Counted from the first letter of the stretch, positions 7,491 to 17,330 are shown. The stretch is 64,000 bases of DNA from Pseudomonas putida (GCF_009883635.2 NZ_CP026115.2:5766001-5830000); one strand, 5' to 3'. The notes: a model not told the origin generated them from the letters alone. Program-made: numbers and translations.

Positions 7491-9212
7491 GTGCTACAGG
7501 CTGCAACTGGCAAGCTCTTCAGCAATCGCGATAACCCACGTACCCAGGATCTCAAAGGGGTGATCTACACGAACCTGAATCTCGGGGCTGTTGAGCGAGT
7601 CAGCACCAGGATCGGGAGCCTGATCAACCTGGATACTTCTCACACTCCGGCCGCGCTGGGGTATGAAATGACCGAGTACATGGAGGCGGCTGAGCCGGAG
7701 CCTGGGGTTCTGGTTTCGCGCACCATGGGTGCTTACATTGACGACTTTGCTGACGTGGCGTCCTTCAGCCTGCAGGTGATTTGCTCGCCTGACGTTCACG
7801 TTGCTGAACGCCTGCTACGCCAGCGTCCCCGACCAGGGGAACGGCAGCCCAGTGAGCGCATGGCACGCTTCTATGACGCATCCGTGATGGTCACTCAGTC
7901 CGAGATCCAGGCTTTCGAAAAGTTAGCCGAGCAACTGATCGGGTTGCAGCGCAGCACATACCTTGCGGCCATCCAGGCCATCAGAACGTACGTGGCCGCT
8001 GTTCACAGGATGAGCGATGACCTCAACCTAGCCTACACGTTGCTGGTGATGTGCATTGAATCTCTGGCTCAGAAGTTTGATGGCCACGAACCAGCCTGGG
8101 CGGATATTCCTGAACCGAAGAGGACGGGGATCGATGCGGCTCTGGATGGTGCGGATGAAGCGTGCGCGAATGCAGTCAGGGCCGCGGTGCTGGAAGTGAT
8201 CCACCCACGCCTTAGCTATCGATTTGTCCAATTCATACTCGCCTACTTGCCGGCGGATTATTTTACCGCTCAAGCCGATGCTCAGGCACATCCGATCGGG
8301 CGCCGTGACCTAGAGGCAGCGCTCCAGAATCTCTATGGGGTGCGCTCAAGCTATGTTCACACGCTCAAACCGTTGACCAAGGAATTTCTGCACTTCGCCA
8401 GCCACCATGAAACCTGCGAGGATGATGGCAAGCTCACCTTCACCTTCCAGGGGCTGTTTCGACTCGTCAGGGCGGTAATCATCGAGTTCGTTCGAAAGGC
8501 AGATAAGATCGAGCACGAGCCATGTAACTACGAGTGGGATAATCCTCACCTTCTGAGGATCAGACTCGACCCGTCGATGTGGATGTACAACCCTGCAGGC
8601 TTGAATAGCCAGACGCCCAGGCGCTTCTTCCAAGGGGTGGTCGAGCTGTTGGATCAGTGCCTGCTTGAGTACCCCGACCGCAAGCTCCACCGACCTGCCC
8701 AAGTGATCGGCGCCGGCTTCAGTATCCTGTCGCAAATGAGCGAACCTCAGAGGGTTTCGTTCTTAGCGTTCTGGTATCTCTCCAACGTCTATCTAGGGCA
8801 CGAACCAGGTCAGAGGTTCCATACGGACAAAGAGCTGGAGCTGCTGAACAAGCCCAGCGTCGAATCCCTGATTGCGCAAGCAGTCCTCGGTTGCGATACG
8901 GAATGGACACCGGCAGACCATCAGACTCAGCTAGATCGCTATTACGCGCAGCGCTACAAGCCCACTGGCATCAAGGTACCTGCAAACGTGGAGACGTGCA
9001 TGGAACTGGCAATGGCTGAACGCTACAGGCTGGCAGGTGACTCGACTTCGGCTATCTCAGCGTTGGCGTCCGCGGCCGAGAACTGCCCGCATCTCAAACA
9101 CCTGCGTACATTGTCGGCTGGGTATGACCCTGACACTCCCATCGCGTGGCTTTCGATCATCTACCCACGCACCACAGGGCCGCGGGCAACCCTCGAATGC
9201 AATGGTTTGTGA
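7491..9212 (+). CDS. HEPN-motif protein, candidate defence RNase
   Basis: A 573-residue cytosolic protein starting at GTG 7491, with AGGAG six bases upstream. I do not recognise the full-length family. The middle looks like a HEPN domain: a helical region (LNLAYTLLVMCIESLAQKFD) is followed by 'LYGVRSSYVHTL', i.e. R285-x4-H290, the R-x4-6-H signature of HEPN ribonucleases in the common 'Y..RS..VH' form. The N-terminal 130 residues look like a separate mixed alpha/beta domain, and the C-terminal 150 residues are helical. The next gene starts 87 bases downstream on the same strand and carries a nuclease-like motif, so the two may form one system. No membrane segment. RNase function is inferred from one motif. 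Confidence 0.55.
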   Translation: MLQAATGKLFSNRDNPRTQDLKGVIYTNLNLGAVERVSTRIGSLINLDTSHTPAALGYEMTEYMEAAEPEPGVLVSRTMGAYIDDFADVASFSLQVICSPDVHVAERLLRQRPRPGERQPSERMARFYDASVMVTQSEIQAFEKLAEQLIGLQRSTYLAAIQAIRTYVAAVHRMSDDLNLAYTLLVMCIESLAQKFDGHEPAWADIPEPKRTGIDAALDGADEACANAVRAAVLEVIHPRLSYRFVQFILAYLPADYFTAQADAQAHPIGRRDLEAALQNLYGVRSSYVHTLKPLTKEFLHFASHHETCEDDGKLTFTFQGLFRLVRAVIIEFVRKADKIEHEPCNYEWDNPHLLRIRLDPSMWMYNPAGLNSQTPRRFFQGVVELLDQCLLEYPDRKLHRPAQVIGAGFSILSQMSEPQRVSFLAFWYLSNVYLGHEPGQRFHTDKELELLNKPSVESLIAQAVLGCDTEWTPADHQTQLDRYYAQRYKPTGIKVPANVETCMELAMAERYRLAGDSTSAISALASAAENCPHLKHLRTLSAGYDPDTPIAWLSIIYPRTTGPRATLECNGL

Positions 9213-9299
9213 CGGGCCATTACTGCAGCTGTTGATTTGCTCTCCTGCAACCCCCACAGGGGATCGTAAAGGGTCATTGGTAAAGTCCTGCTAGTAGCC

Positions 9300-10403
9300 A
9301 TGGCGCTGAAGCAGTACGACCATCCGAGCATTGAGCTAGCAGTTGCAACCATTTTCAGAACAGCCATGGAGAACACGATGGGTAACCTGCCCAGTGGCCG
9401 AAAAGAGCTGCAAGTGACAGTCTGCAATCCCTTCATTCCCCCTACAGAGTATCGCCAGGGAATGGCGCTTGCCGTGGAAGGGATCGGAGCGCATCTAAGC
9501 CAGCGCGAATTTGAGGCTCTTGTGTACAAAAAGCTGCGGCTGGAAGACCCAGCACCCGCGGAGTATCAATACCTCCAGGCTGCAGTCGAGCTGACCGTGT
9601 GTGCTCATTTCGCCCATTTTTTTCCAAGTGATTTCACCTACGAAGACAAGGTGGTTCGACCTCGTGATGTTGACTGCTCCTTCCGTAGTGAAGGCTTTAA
9701 GTTCAACGTGGAGGTGAAATGCGCTGACTATACGACCAAGCATGAGATCGACTCGGCAAACCAGTTCATTATTCGGTCGATAGGTCGGTTGCCGGACTAC
9801 GACGATGCAACCGCACAGCTTCAAGAGACCTTTGCGAGCGGAGGAAAAATACTGGCGAAGGGGCTTCATATGGACAATAAGCTGAAAGACTACTTGTATG
9901 ATGCCAATGGGAAATTCCCGGACAGGGCAGACGACACCCAGTACAACGTACTCGTCGTTGGATGCGATGACCCTTGGGACATGCGGCAGTGGGAAGGCTA
10001 CCTCACGGGCACACAAGGTCTGTTCACCGAAACCCCCTTCGCGGATGCATCACGTTATGACAACGTCGATCTAGTTGTCCTGACCAACCTCTACCATCGT
10101 CATAAATCGGTCGAGCAGAAGGACAAGCTGACGGGACACTGGGAGTTTTCCAACGCCTTTTGCCTTCTCTATGAAAATCCCAGATCCAAGAAGTCCAGAT
10201 CGATGCTTTATGCATTTTCCAGGACGCTGCGTTTCTACAACAACGAAGTCATTGAGCATAAGATGGAGGGTGATGCACCTGATCATCTCTCAGAGCGATT
10301 AGCCATCACACATTATGTCGGTCAGGTGCTATGGCCAAGCGGGCACTTCACCTTTCAACCCAAGTCAGGCAGACCACGCAAAGCCGGAAACGAGGCTGGC
10401 TAG
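9300..10403 (+). CDS. Hypothetical protein with PD-(D/E)xK nuclease-like motif
   Basis: A 367-residue protein of unrecognised family. Residues 123-140 read R-D-V-D-C then a strand and N-V-E-V-K, giving D125 ... E138-V-K140. This matches the D-x(n)-(D/E)-x-K core of the restriction-endonuclease fold, on two predicted beta strands as expected. The preceding helical region (LQAAVELTVCAHFAHFFP) could carry the first acidic residue. It follows the HEPN-motif gene on the same strand and ends 22 bases from the convergent pPIWI-RE gene. It might be the DNA-cutting partner of the HEPN protein or an accessory to pPIWI-RE. The ATG at 9300 has a weak ribosome site, so a slightly later start is possible. 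Confidence 0.55.
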   Translation: MALKQYDHPSIELAVATIFRTAMENTMGNLPSGRKELQVTVCNPFIPPTEYRQGMALAVEGIGAHLSQREFEALVYKKLRLEDPAPAEYQYLQAAVELTVCAHFAHFFPSDFTYEDKVVRPRDVDCSFRSEGFKFNVEVKCADYTTKHEIDSANQFIIRSIGRLPDYDDATAQLQETFASGGKILAKGLHMDNKLKDYLYDANGKFPDRADDTQYNVLVVGCDDPWDMRQWEGYLTGTQGLFTETPFADASRYDNVDLVVLTNLYHRHKSVEQKDKLTGHWEFSNAFCLLYENPRSKKSRSMLYAFSRTLRFYNNEVIEHKMEGDAPDHLSERLAITHYVGQVLWPSGHFTFQPKSGRPRKAGNEAG

Positions 10404-10425
10404 CGTGGCATCTCGATCGGCAATA

Positions 10426-12792
10426 TCAATACCGGCCTTTCCTCAGTTTCTCAGCCACCGGATGATCCTCTGCAATCTGCCGGGCCGCATGAAGCGGGGA
10501 GGGAAGCCGCAGGAAACCATCCCACAGCGGCGCATTCTTGCACCAGTATCCCGCCTGCAGCGCCAACTGATCTTTGTTTGCAAAATCCCCTTCCTGAATC
10601 ATCACAAACTCGGTCACCCCGAGCTGCAGCCACGAATCCTTGAGCTGTGACTGTGTGACGTCATAGCGGGTGTGCTTTCGGTGAGAGCGCACCTTGTGGA
10701 AGGTCTTGGAATACGACGTGAAGTAGTACACCAGCTCTTGGTGTTCAGCCTGGTGCACGCCAATACGATTGCCTATGAACATGGGCGCCAGCGGCGAAAG
10801 GGAGTGGACGCCTGTCATTTGAGCCGTTTGATGATCAGACCGCGTGCGGATCAACCAGGCGTTTTTCGGTACCGGTGGTAAGCCATGGCCGGCGCCGTCA
10901 TTCATGCCTGGGTACAGGCGCTTAGCGCCGGCGTTGATATAAACAATCAGCGGGCTGTCAGCCACTGGGGTCGGGGCCAGGAGCGCCTGCCTGATCAGCA
11001 GCTTCGTAGCCTCCCCATCCAGAAGTTTTGGGTTCGCATGAATGGCGCAGAGGCCTTCACTGTAACTTCTCCACTGGCCCGGTTGACCTCCGGCTCCATC
11101 CACGTAGACCTGCATCTCGCTTGTGTTGACCACAGCGCGCGTGATGACGGGCAGGTACACACTCAGTTTGCTGAGGTAATCGACGTAGATCGAAACCACG
11201 GTCGTATCAGCCGGGATGCCTGCTGTGCGCTCTAGAGGGATCGGTACATAGCCGGTACCGCGGATGGCATCGATCAGGCTGTTGATGCCTGGGTAATCCT
11301 CTGCCTTGTCGGATTCCTCAGCGTTCGCCTTGGCCTTACGCAGTCGGCTTTTAAGCCCTGCGGCAATACCCTTGGAGGAGGCAGCCCCTTCAGCCTGCGG
11401 CGGAAGGTGGAAGATGAACTGCGTGGTGACCCTATGCTTAGCGCAGAGCGCTCGCAAGACATGTTTCGGATCGTTGTCGTCTTTCGTGGCCACCTCGGGC
11501 GTAGTCTCGATGATCGCAGCGTCCGGCATCCAGGCGGTCAGCCGCGGCAGCAGTTCATCGATAAACCAATTTTGGATGTCGGCCGAACTCGTTTTGGTGG
11601 TCAGTATGCGCTGCGCATCCTTGCACTGGATCTGTTGGAGCAGGACTTGAGGCTTAGGCTTGTCCCTAAACACGTGGGAGACTGATTCCAGATGGGTGTA
11701 CGCCGTGTTAATGCGCATCATGATGTCTGTATGCGCGGTTACCACCGCGAGGCGGATAGGCCGCGCTGGCGCATAAGAGACGTTGTCTCGCAGGGCGATC
11801 AGCCGACCGACATACCGGGTCAGCATGGGCTTGGCGGAGGCTACGGTTTTCTGGACGTGGAAGCTTGCTTGGTCGAGGATGACCGTTCCGACGCCACTGC
11901 CAATGGGTGAGCCAATTGGCGTGTGGGTGTGAATAGGCCTGAGGGGCCCCGACAGAGACACTTCATTGCCACCCAATGCCGGCAGGCTGCCTTCTCCCAT
12001 GTGCTGGATGAGCTCCGCGGCGGGGCTGGAGTAGACCGTCTGATATTGGCCCTCGCCAATACGTATCGTGTGGATCTGAAACTTGGAAATTCCGTAGTCA
12101 GTCTTGAGCCAGGTCGAGTGTGTGGTATGGCGCCACTCGGGCAGAATGTGGCTCAGATGCACCGTCACGGATGCGTACTGACTGGGCACCTTGTGCAGCA
12201 ACAAGAGGTTCGTCGACATTGAGTGCATGGCCACGGCCTTGCGATCGCCTCGGGCGTAGAGCAACGGGCTGTCCCAGGCGACCAATGAACCGTCGCTGCA
12301 CACCGTGAGGTTCAACAGGACAGAAGAGTCCATCGGCTTGGTCGATAACTGATGGGCCAGCATCCAGGGGACGACTTTGTAGGCCAAAGTCGACTGTCGT
12401 GGGTCGCGCATGACGTCGGACGCATGAAGCGGCATGGCGAGATCGGGTATCAGCGCATGAACGAAGTCCTGTTGGCCAGGCGGTGTGTTGCGCAGGATAT
12501 GCTGAGCCCATACGTTGATTGCCCGGTTCAGTTTGCTGGAGTCGAGCGCCTTCAGGGACACTATGGCTGGCGCGTCTTTGCTTTTGAGCAGTTGCGCGTT
12601 GACCCAGACAGGGCCGCCTGACAAGTAGCTGAGGATCTCTTCCAGTGACTCAGTGGGCAGATATGGCTTGCCGAAGTGGTCGGTGAGTAGCGCCCATGCA
12701 TTCAAGAATTCACTTGAAGCATGGTACTGCGTGACGGGAGGGAGCTCGTCCGGATCAAATCGGAACAGGTTAGTCCTCAGGGAAATCGTCAT
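10426..12792 (-). CDS. pPIWI-RE protein (PIWI/RNase H-fold, conflict system)
   Basis: A 788-residue protein I assign to the pPIWI-RE family, the prokaryotic PIWI branch described bioinformatically by Burroughs, Iyer and Aravind (2013). The N-terminal half is the variable X/MID-like region. The C-terminal third shows the RNase H-like PIWI pattern: 'EMQVYVDGAGG', 'PLIVYINAGAKRLYPGM', 'WLIRTRSDHQTAQMT', 'ELVYYFTSYSKTFHK', 'GVTEFVMIQEGD' and the typical end 'LRLPSPLHAARQIAEDHP'. The strongest support is context: it is the last gene of an overlapping trio with a DinG-type helicase (23-bp overlap) and a REase-fold protein. The family is predicted to target R-loops or replicating invader DNA. The assignment is by eye; an alternative is an unrelated RNase H-like protein. 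Confidence 0.72.
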   Translation of the reverse strand: MTISLRTNLFRFDPDELPPVTQYHASSEFLNAWALLTDHFGKPYLPTESLEEILSYLSGGPVWVNAQLLKSKDAPAIVSLKALDSSKLNRAINVWAQHILRNTPPGQQDFVHALIPDLAMPLHASDVMRDPRQSTLAYKVVPWMLAHQLSTKPMDSSVLLNLTVCSDGSLVAWDSPLLYARGDRKAVAMHSMSTNLLLLHKVPSQYASVTVHLSHILPEWRHTTHSTWLKTDYGISKFQIHTIRIGEGQYQTVYSSPAAELIQHMGEGSLPALGGNEVSLSGPLRPIHTHTPIGSPIGSGVGTVILDQASFHVQKTVASAKPMLTRYVGRLIALRDNVSYAPARPIRLAVVTAHTDIMMRINTAYTHLESVSHVFRDKPKPQVLLQQIQCKDAQRILTTKTSSADIQNWFIDELLPRLTAWMPDAAIIETTPEVATKDDNDPKHVLRALCAKHRVTTQFIFHLPPQAEGAASSKGIAAGLKSRLRKAKANAEESDKAEDYPGINSLIDAIRGTGYVPIPLERTAGIPADTTVVSIYVDYLSKLSVYLPVITRAVVNTSEMQVYVDGAGGQPGQWRSYSEGLCAIHANPKLLDGEATKLLIRQALLAPTPVADSPLIVYINAGAKRLYPGMNDGAGHGLPPVPKNAWLIRTRSDHQTAQMTGVHSLSPLAPMFIGNRIGVHQAEHQELVYYFTSYSKTFHKVRSHRKHTRYDVTQSQLKDSWLQLGVTEFVMIQEGDFANKDQLALQAGYWCKNAPLWDGFLRLPSPLHAARQIAEDHPVAEKLRKGRY

Positions 12793-15700
12793 CAGGTAGC
12801 CCCTCAGTCTCTTGTGAGCCTGCAGGTGTTTGCGGGCCCGAAGTCTCGATGTACAGCGTCATAGCTTCCACCAGCCCCGCGTGGTGCGTGGAAAACTCGC
12901 TCCAGTGGCCATCCTGCTTGAGCTTGTAAATGGTGCGTTCCAACAGCATCGCCCAAGTGTAGCGACTGTCGAAGAACGCCGCGTCGGCCAGGTAGCAGGT
13001 GACGGGAGTGCCTCCACGCCGGGCACGCCCAACCAGCTGGGTAAGCGTGACCAGGACGTTCATGATGGTGAAGAACCGGATGGCTTTGCGTTGGCTGTAA
13101 AAGTAGGGCGGTGCCAGTCGGATACCGTTGAGTATGCGGTTTGCCATGGCGCGCTCTGCCAGCAGCGCAAGGCCTGGACTCGCTGACGCCAGCACACTCT
13201 CGCCAACGCTGTAGCAAAGGTGCGCGAGGTTGTTGCCGGGCTGGTCTGAAGAAGGCAATGGTCGCACACACACCACCACACCCCCCAATGCCGACTTGCC
13301 GTCGGCGGTCACGATGTTGTGACCCCGCGCCATCGGATAGATCGAGCTGACCATCAGTTGCACATTCGCGTTGGGGCCGTCGGCGAATTCGACGAGATCG
13401 TCGTAGGTGAGCCGGTTCGCAAGCGGTAAGCGCTCTTGTCGATCGGTTTTCTTGCCGCCCCTGATCCATGCGACCTTGCGCTGCCCTGCAGAAATTTCAT
13501 GGAGGGTTGATGCGAGCTGTTCTGCCTCAGCGTCACTTCCTGTGACAAGTAGCAACCGTGCTCGATGGCAGGTGTTGGCGTCCTGTTCCAGGGCCGCCAA
13601 GCGGCTGGTGAGCCAAGGCCAGAGCTCATAGGCCAGATCCCTTACGTTGAGCAGGCGAGAATCCAGAGGGGCGCCTGAAACGTGCACGGAGACATTCACA
13701 TTTTCAAAGCGAATATTCCCCTTGGCGTCCGGAACGTCGATCAGTGTCTTGGCGTTCAAATCGAAGCAGCTGGCGCCAGGGAAGAACGCCGTGGCGCTGA
13801 AGCCAATGAACGTGCGATTCACACCAGCATGGATCTTGGACGTCAGGTTCGGCAGATACTGAAGTGTCCGATGCGGATCCCCGGACATAGCCACGACCTG
13901 AAGCGACCAGGTGTCCCGCCCCTCCAACTTACGTTTGAAACCGTAGACAACGCGTTGCAGCGGCCCAAGTGGCGTCGGACTGAAGGGCGCCGAGCCCGAA
14001 AGATCCTGCTGCACCCTCAACGCCGCGGCTACCTTCGCACGAGCAAGCATGGGGACATCTGAATAGAGGGTACGAAGGCTGGTCTCAATGAAGTGCAAAC
14101 CCGTCCTGATGACCAATGACGACTTGAGCTTTTCGAGTTTATCGTCGTTCAGCTTCCTCCCTAGCTGTTTACGTGCCGCCAAGGTGCGAAGCAGATCACC
14201 AATGTTGACGACCACCTCCATTGGGCTTGGCAGCGCGTCATTGTGTGAGAAGGCTTGCAAGAGTTCCTGCAGCGGCGCCAGATGGGGAGGAATTCTCTGA
14301 TCGCCGTAGCCGCAGACACCATCGAGCACCGATGGGTCGACGCCAAGGTAATCAGCGATCATCTGATCTTCCGCACGCTCCCACACGGTTTCGCGGTCTG
14401 GCCATTTCAGGTGCTTCAAGGCCAACTGGAGCAGCCGTGTCGTATGCAGGATTACCGCATTGCAGCCCCGCTGGGCACGATACAGGGTCGGGGCATCGAC
14501 ATCTGGAATGCTGTCCCGCCCAAAAATCTCCATGTGCAGTTCAGCCAGGCTGCTGTGCTCGATGTGGTTGCTCAACGGCAGCTCAAACACGCTGGTGTCG
14601 ATGGCACTCAGTAGAAGGCCATCGATCTCATCGACCATGAACAGTGAGGCCGTTTTGAGCAGCAGCTCCAGTAGACTTCTTGATTCACCACCCCCACCTT
14701 CGACAGCGATACGGGTGGTACCGGAAATCAGAGCATGGTGATTGACGACGACGATGTCCGCTGCCAAAGCTTGTTCGAGCATCGTGCGCTTGCCGCACTG
14801 GTTTAAAAACGGACAGCTGCGTATGCGTTTAAACGTCTCACGCCCTCGGCGCTCACCCGGGATCTGCAGATTGAAGCAGGGCTCTTCATCCCGAGGACTT
14901 ACGCTCTCGTCTGTTGCGCAGGCATCGAGGAGGCACCGATAGTCGTAGGGGTGATCCTCTCGGCCACGTGCCAGGTAAAAATCTCCCGCTTTAGCAATCC
15001 GGCGCTGGGAGTGCAGCGGGGCAATCTTCAGGTGGGGGGCGACGATACGCACCGAACGTTTCAGAGCCTCAACCATGTTGCGCACGTCAGTCAGGTTGGG
15101 AACCGCAATAACGACCCGATGCCCTTGCAAGGCGGAATGGATGCCCATCAACCCCATGACGACAGTTTTCCCTGTTCCTGTCGGCGCATTGACCCGGTAG
15201 AAATTTCCCGCATTTGCCTCTACGCGCTCTTCATTTCGCACGATTGAGTTCAAGGAGCTTCGATGGCTCTGGTGCAGATGGTTGATCGGGTCGCGTCCCG
15301 CTTGATCGAGCGCACTGGCCAACTCATGCAGCGAAGCCTTCTCCCAGGCAAACTTCGGCACGTCCAAGGCTTCAACCAGGGGAAGAGGGGTGTCATTTAG
15401 CACCAGTCGCGAGCGCTGGACTTTGGGAATGACGAACGTGCGATACCCATCGGACTGTGTTTCTCGAAGAATAATCTGTCCGTCCACGGGCCATTTCGTA
15501 CATGAAGCTGCAGTTGACTCCACCTTGATAGCGCAGAGTTTCTCTTCGATCAGGCCGTCCAGGTCGAAGCCTTCCTGGAAACAGTAAACGTCGGTTTCGG
15601 TCAGGGGTGGCGGGACTTCTTGGCTAGCTAGGAGATCAGCACCCGCTGCCCGAAACGGCGAACCAGCACCGAAGATAATCCGCCGCGCCTCGTCCAGAAA

Positions 15701-15910
15701 TCGCCCAGTCTGGTTCAAGTCGACAGGGCGGTACTTGATGAGCGTGATGATCTGCTCGCGTGCCACCTCAGAAGCGCTTTCCCAACCGATCCACAGATGA
15801 GGACGTCCTACCAGAAAGACTTCAGCGTCAGCGAGGGTCGGCTCCTTGCTGATGTGCTTGATGGCCAGCCCAAGCGCCAGGGCGGTTGCACTTTCAGTTA
15901 ACGTTGACAT
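12770..15910 (-). CDS. DinG-type Fe-S helicase of the pPIWI-RE cassette
   Basis: A superfamily-2 DNA helicase of about 1046 residues. I chose ATG 15910 (MSTLTES) over the ATG at 15934 because GAAAGAG precedes it. Walker A is APTGTGKT (residues 242-249) and Walker B is FMVDEID. Between them is the XPD/DinG-type Fe-S cluster region with four to five cysteines (YDYRCLLDACAT, EPCFNL, RSCPFLNQCGKR). Late motifs include 'GFSATAF' and 'LVGRARRGG'. The first 220 residues form the extra domain expected for the pPIWI-RE three-gene cassette. It overlaps the REase gene by 13 bp and the PIWI gene by 23 bp, so the three are translationally coupled. Likely role: unwinding DNA or R-loops for the PIWI/nuclease partners. 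Confidence 0.82.
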   Translation of the reverse strand: MSTLTESATALALGLAIKHISKEPTLADAEVFLVGRPHLWIGWESASEVAREQIITLIKYRPVDLNQTGRFLDEARRIIFGAGSPFRAAGADLLASQEVPPPLTETDVYCFQEGFDLDGLIEEKLCAIKVESTAASCTKWPVDGQIILRETQSDGYRTFVIPKVQRSRLVLNDTPLPLVEALDVPKFAWEKASLHELASALDQAGRDPINHLHQSHRSSLNSIVRNEERVEANAGNFYRVNAPTGTGKTVVMGLMGIHSALQGHRVVIAVPNLTDVRNMVEALKRSVRIVAPHLKIAPLHSQRRIAKAGDFYLARGREDHPYDYRCLLDACATDESVSPRDEEPCFNLQIPGERRGRETFKRIRSCPFLNQCGKRTMLEQALAADIVVVNHHALISGTTRIAVEGGGGESRSLLELLLKTASLFMVDEIDGLLLSAIDTSVFELPLSNHIEHSSLAELHMEIFGRDSIPDVDAPTLYRAQRGCNAVILHTTRLLQLALKHLKWPDRETVWERAEDQMIADYLGVDPSVLDGVCGYGDQRIPPHLAPLQELLQAFSHNDALPSPMEVVVNIGDLLRTLAARKQLGRKLNDDKLEKLKSSLVIRTGLHFIETSLRTLYSDVPMLARAKVAAALRVQQDLSGSAPFSPTPLGPLQRVVYGFKRKLEGRDTWSLQVVAMSGDPHRTLQYLPNLTSKIHAGVNRTFIGFSATAFFPGASCFDLNAKTLIDVPDAKGNIRFENVNVSVHVSGAPLDSRLLNVRDLAYELWPWLTSRLAALEQDANTCHRARLLLVTGSDAEAEQLASTLHEISAGQRKVAWIRGGKKTDRQERLPLANRLTYDDLVEFADGPNANVQLMVSSIYPMARGHNIVTADGKSALGGVVVCVRPLPSSDQPGNNLAHLCYSVGESVLASASPGLALLAERAMANRILNGIRLAPPYFYSQRKAIRFFTIMNVLVTLTQLVGRARRGGTPVTCYLADAAFFDSRYTWAMLLERTIYKLKQDGHWSEFSTHHAGLVEAMTLYIETSGPQTPAGSQETEGLPDDDFPED

Positions 15911-16932
15911 AGCTCTTTCACCCACTGCAGGCACTGGGATTCAGACTTGATCTGCTTAGGGCTGCACTGCTCATTTAACGAATCGGAGTGCTGCCGTTGG
16001 TAGTCCGGAATGATGTAGATAGCCCCAGTGGATGGGGTATCTACCAGGTGAAGGCCCAGATTTCGAGGCGAATTCCAAACCTTGGCATCCAGCGAGTAGG
16101 TTCGATCATTGACCGTGAAGCGCAGGTCAGCCTGGTCGACGTCGGGCCACAGCTCAGCAGAAATCCCTAGCCGAGCAATGCCATCGCGCAAGCGCATCTC
16201 CAGCAGCCCCGGAATCAAGGTAAATGTCCACAATGCGGGGACTAGCCGGTACTTGTTCTTGGCAGTGACGGGGTGAATGACCTTCGAGGTTCTGACGCTC
16301 ACCAGGTCGTCAGCCATCCACTGGAAAATTCCGACGGTTTGTTCACACCACTGCGCGCCGCAGGACACTGCCCGGTGCTGAATCTCCATCGGCCACCCAC
16401 ATCCCGGACACAGGTAGATACAACCCGAGCGGATCAGATGCTGAGGTATCGGTTCGTACAGCGAGTTGAAGCTGACTTGAAGCGGGATCAAGAAGTCCAG
16501 GCTACTGTCAGCGTCTACGACCCCATGCTCGATCAAAAACATCCGGAACAGCCGGTATTCATCATCGCCATGGGGTCGCGTCCGGCAGAGGTCGCGAACC
16601 TTCTTCACGATTTGCTGGATACGCTCCCAGCCCAAGCGAGGGTTGGTCTCCAGCGCGATCGCGCTGCACAGCATGGTGGGTTCATCGGCGAACTGCAGAG
16701 CGCCCTCGTATCCTTGCCTGAGACGACTGTCCAGCCATTGCTCAAGCGGCAGGCTGAGGCAGGAGAGCAGATTTGCGATCGTGCGGGGAGGGGAACCGGG
16801 CTCCAGCCACCAGAGCAGGGCGCTGGCCTGGCGCATGAGGTCATGCCGCTCGGCAAATTGGCGGGCATCAAGCTGCGCTGCCTCTACGATCAGGCCGAGC
16901 AAGCGCTGGGCGTCGCTATCCACTGAGTCCAT
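15898..16932 (-). CDS. REase-fold protein of the pPIWI-RE cassette
   Basis: First gene of the trio, 344 residues from ATG 16932, which follows AAAGGGGGG; the frame is open further up to 16995 but without a ribosome site. The N-terminal 150 residues are helical. A zinc ribbon follows (C175-x2-C178 and C191-x4-C196). The C-terminal 100 residues read 'GISAELWPDVDQADLRF' then 'SLDAKVWNSPRNL' and 'GAIYIIPDY'. That is the restriction-endonuclease core E260 ... D269 ... D282-A-K284, and this W-P-x-V-D-x-x-D-L ... D-x-K-x-W arrangement is what I associate with the REase component of pPIWI-RE loci. It probably cleaves DNA with the help of the helicase. Catalytic residues appear intact. Confidence 0.78.
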   Translation of the reverse strand: MDSVDSDAQRLLGLIVEAAQLDARQFAERHDLMRQASALLWWLEPGSPPRTIANLLSCLSLPLEQWLDSRLRQGYEGALQFADEPTMLCSAIALETNPRLGWERIQQIVKKVRDLCRTRPHGDDEYRLFRMFLIEHGVVDADSSLDFLIPLQVSFNSLYEPIPQHLIRSGCIYLCPGCGWPMEIQHRAVSCGAQWCEQTVGIFQWMADDLVSVRTSKVIHPVTAKNKYRLVPALWTFTLIPGLLEMRLRDGIARLGISAELWPDVDQADLRFTVNDRTYSLDAKVWNSPRNLGLHLVDTPSTGAIYIIPDYQRQHSDSLNEQCSPKQIKSESQCLQWVKELCQR

Positions 16933-17330
16933 AAGCCCCCCTTTACTTGGAAGCATGTGTCTCTGCGGAGCATCGTGCTCTGCACGTCTTACCACCGGAT
17001 CAAGCAGGCTGGTTCAATAAATCGATTATCGCAAGACAACCGGTCGGATCGCGCCGTGCTCGCTGGCGTCGGCGTCCAGCTGAAAGCCCCATGCAGCCTA
17101 TTCTACTGTTCCGTTGGGCCTTCCTGTTTGGGGCGCCACGTTCCGATCAATGGCCAGGCGTATGAGCCTTGGGAGGGGCTGGGGGTAGGGCTTTACTAGC
17201 TACCAGCATTGGGTAGCCTCCGGCAGGATTTCGTGGCATATAGCTATTACATCCAGGGAGGAATGATTGTCGCTAGGCTGGCGCTGGGCCAACCCACTCC
17301 CTGCCACTGAACAAGGATGGGAGCAGCGCT
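16933..17330. other. Divergent intergenic region between pPIWI-RE and Gabija operons
   Basis: About 400 bases separate the start of the REase gene on the minus strand from the OLD-nuclease gene on the plus strand, so both promoters must lie here. Frames crossing it (for example 16947-17199) lack ribosome sites and protein-like composition. GGGTAGGG at 17183-17190 is one of the KOPS-like octamers. I see no clear palindromic operator or terminator. Confidence 0.5.

Noticed and set aside
10426..12792. Classical prokaryotic Argonaute
   Set aside because: No PAZ domain or usual pAgo DEDX catalytic pattern seen; gene neighbours and C-terminal motifs fit pPIWI-RE instead.
16273..16926. Plus-strand open frame (217 codons)
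   Set aside because: Antisense to the REase-fold gene of the pPIWI-RE cassette, whose motifs and start are clear.
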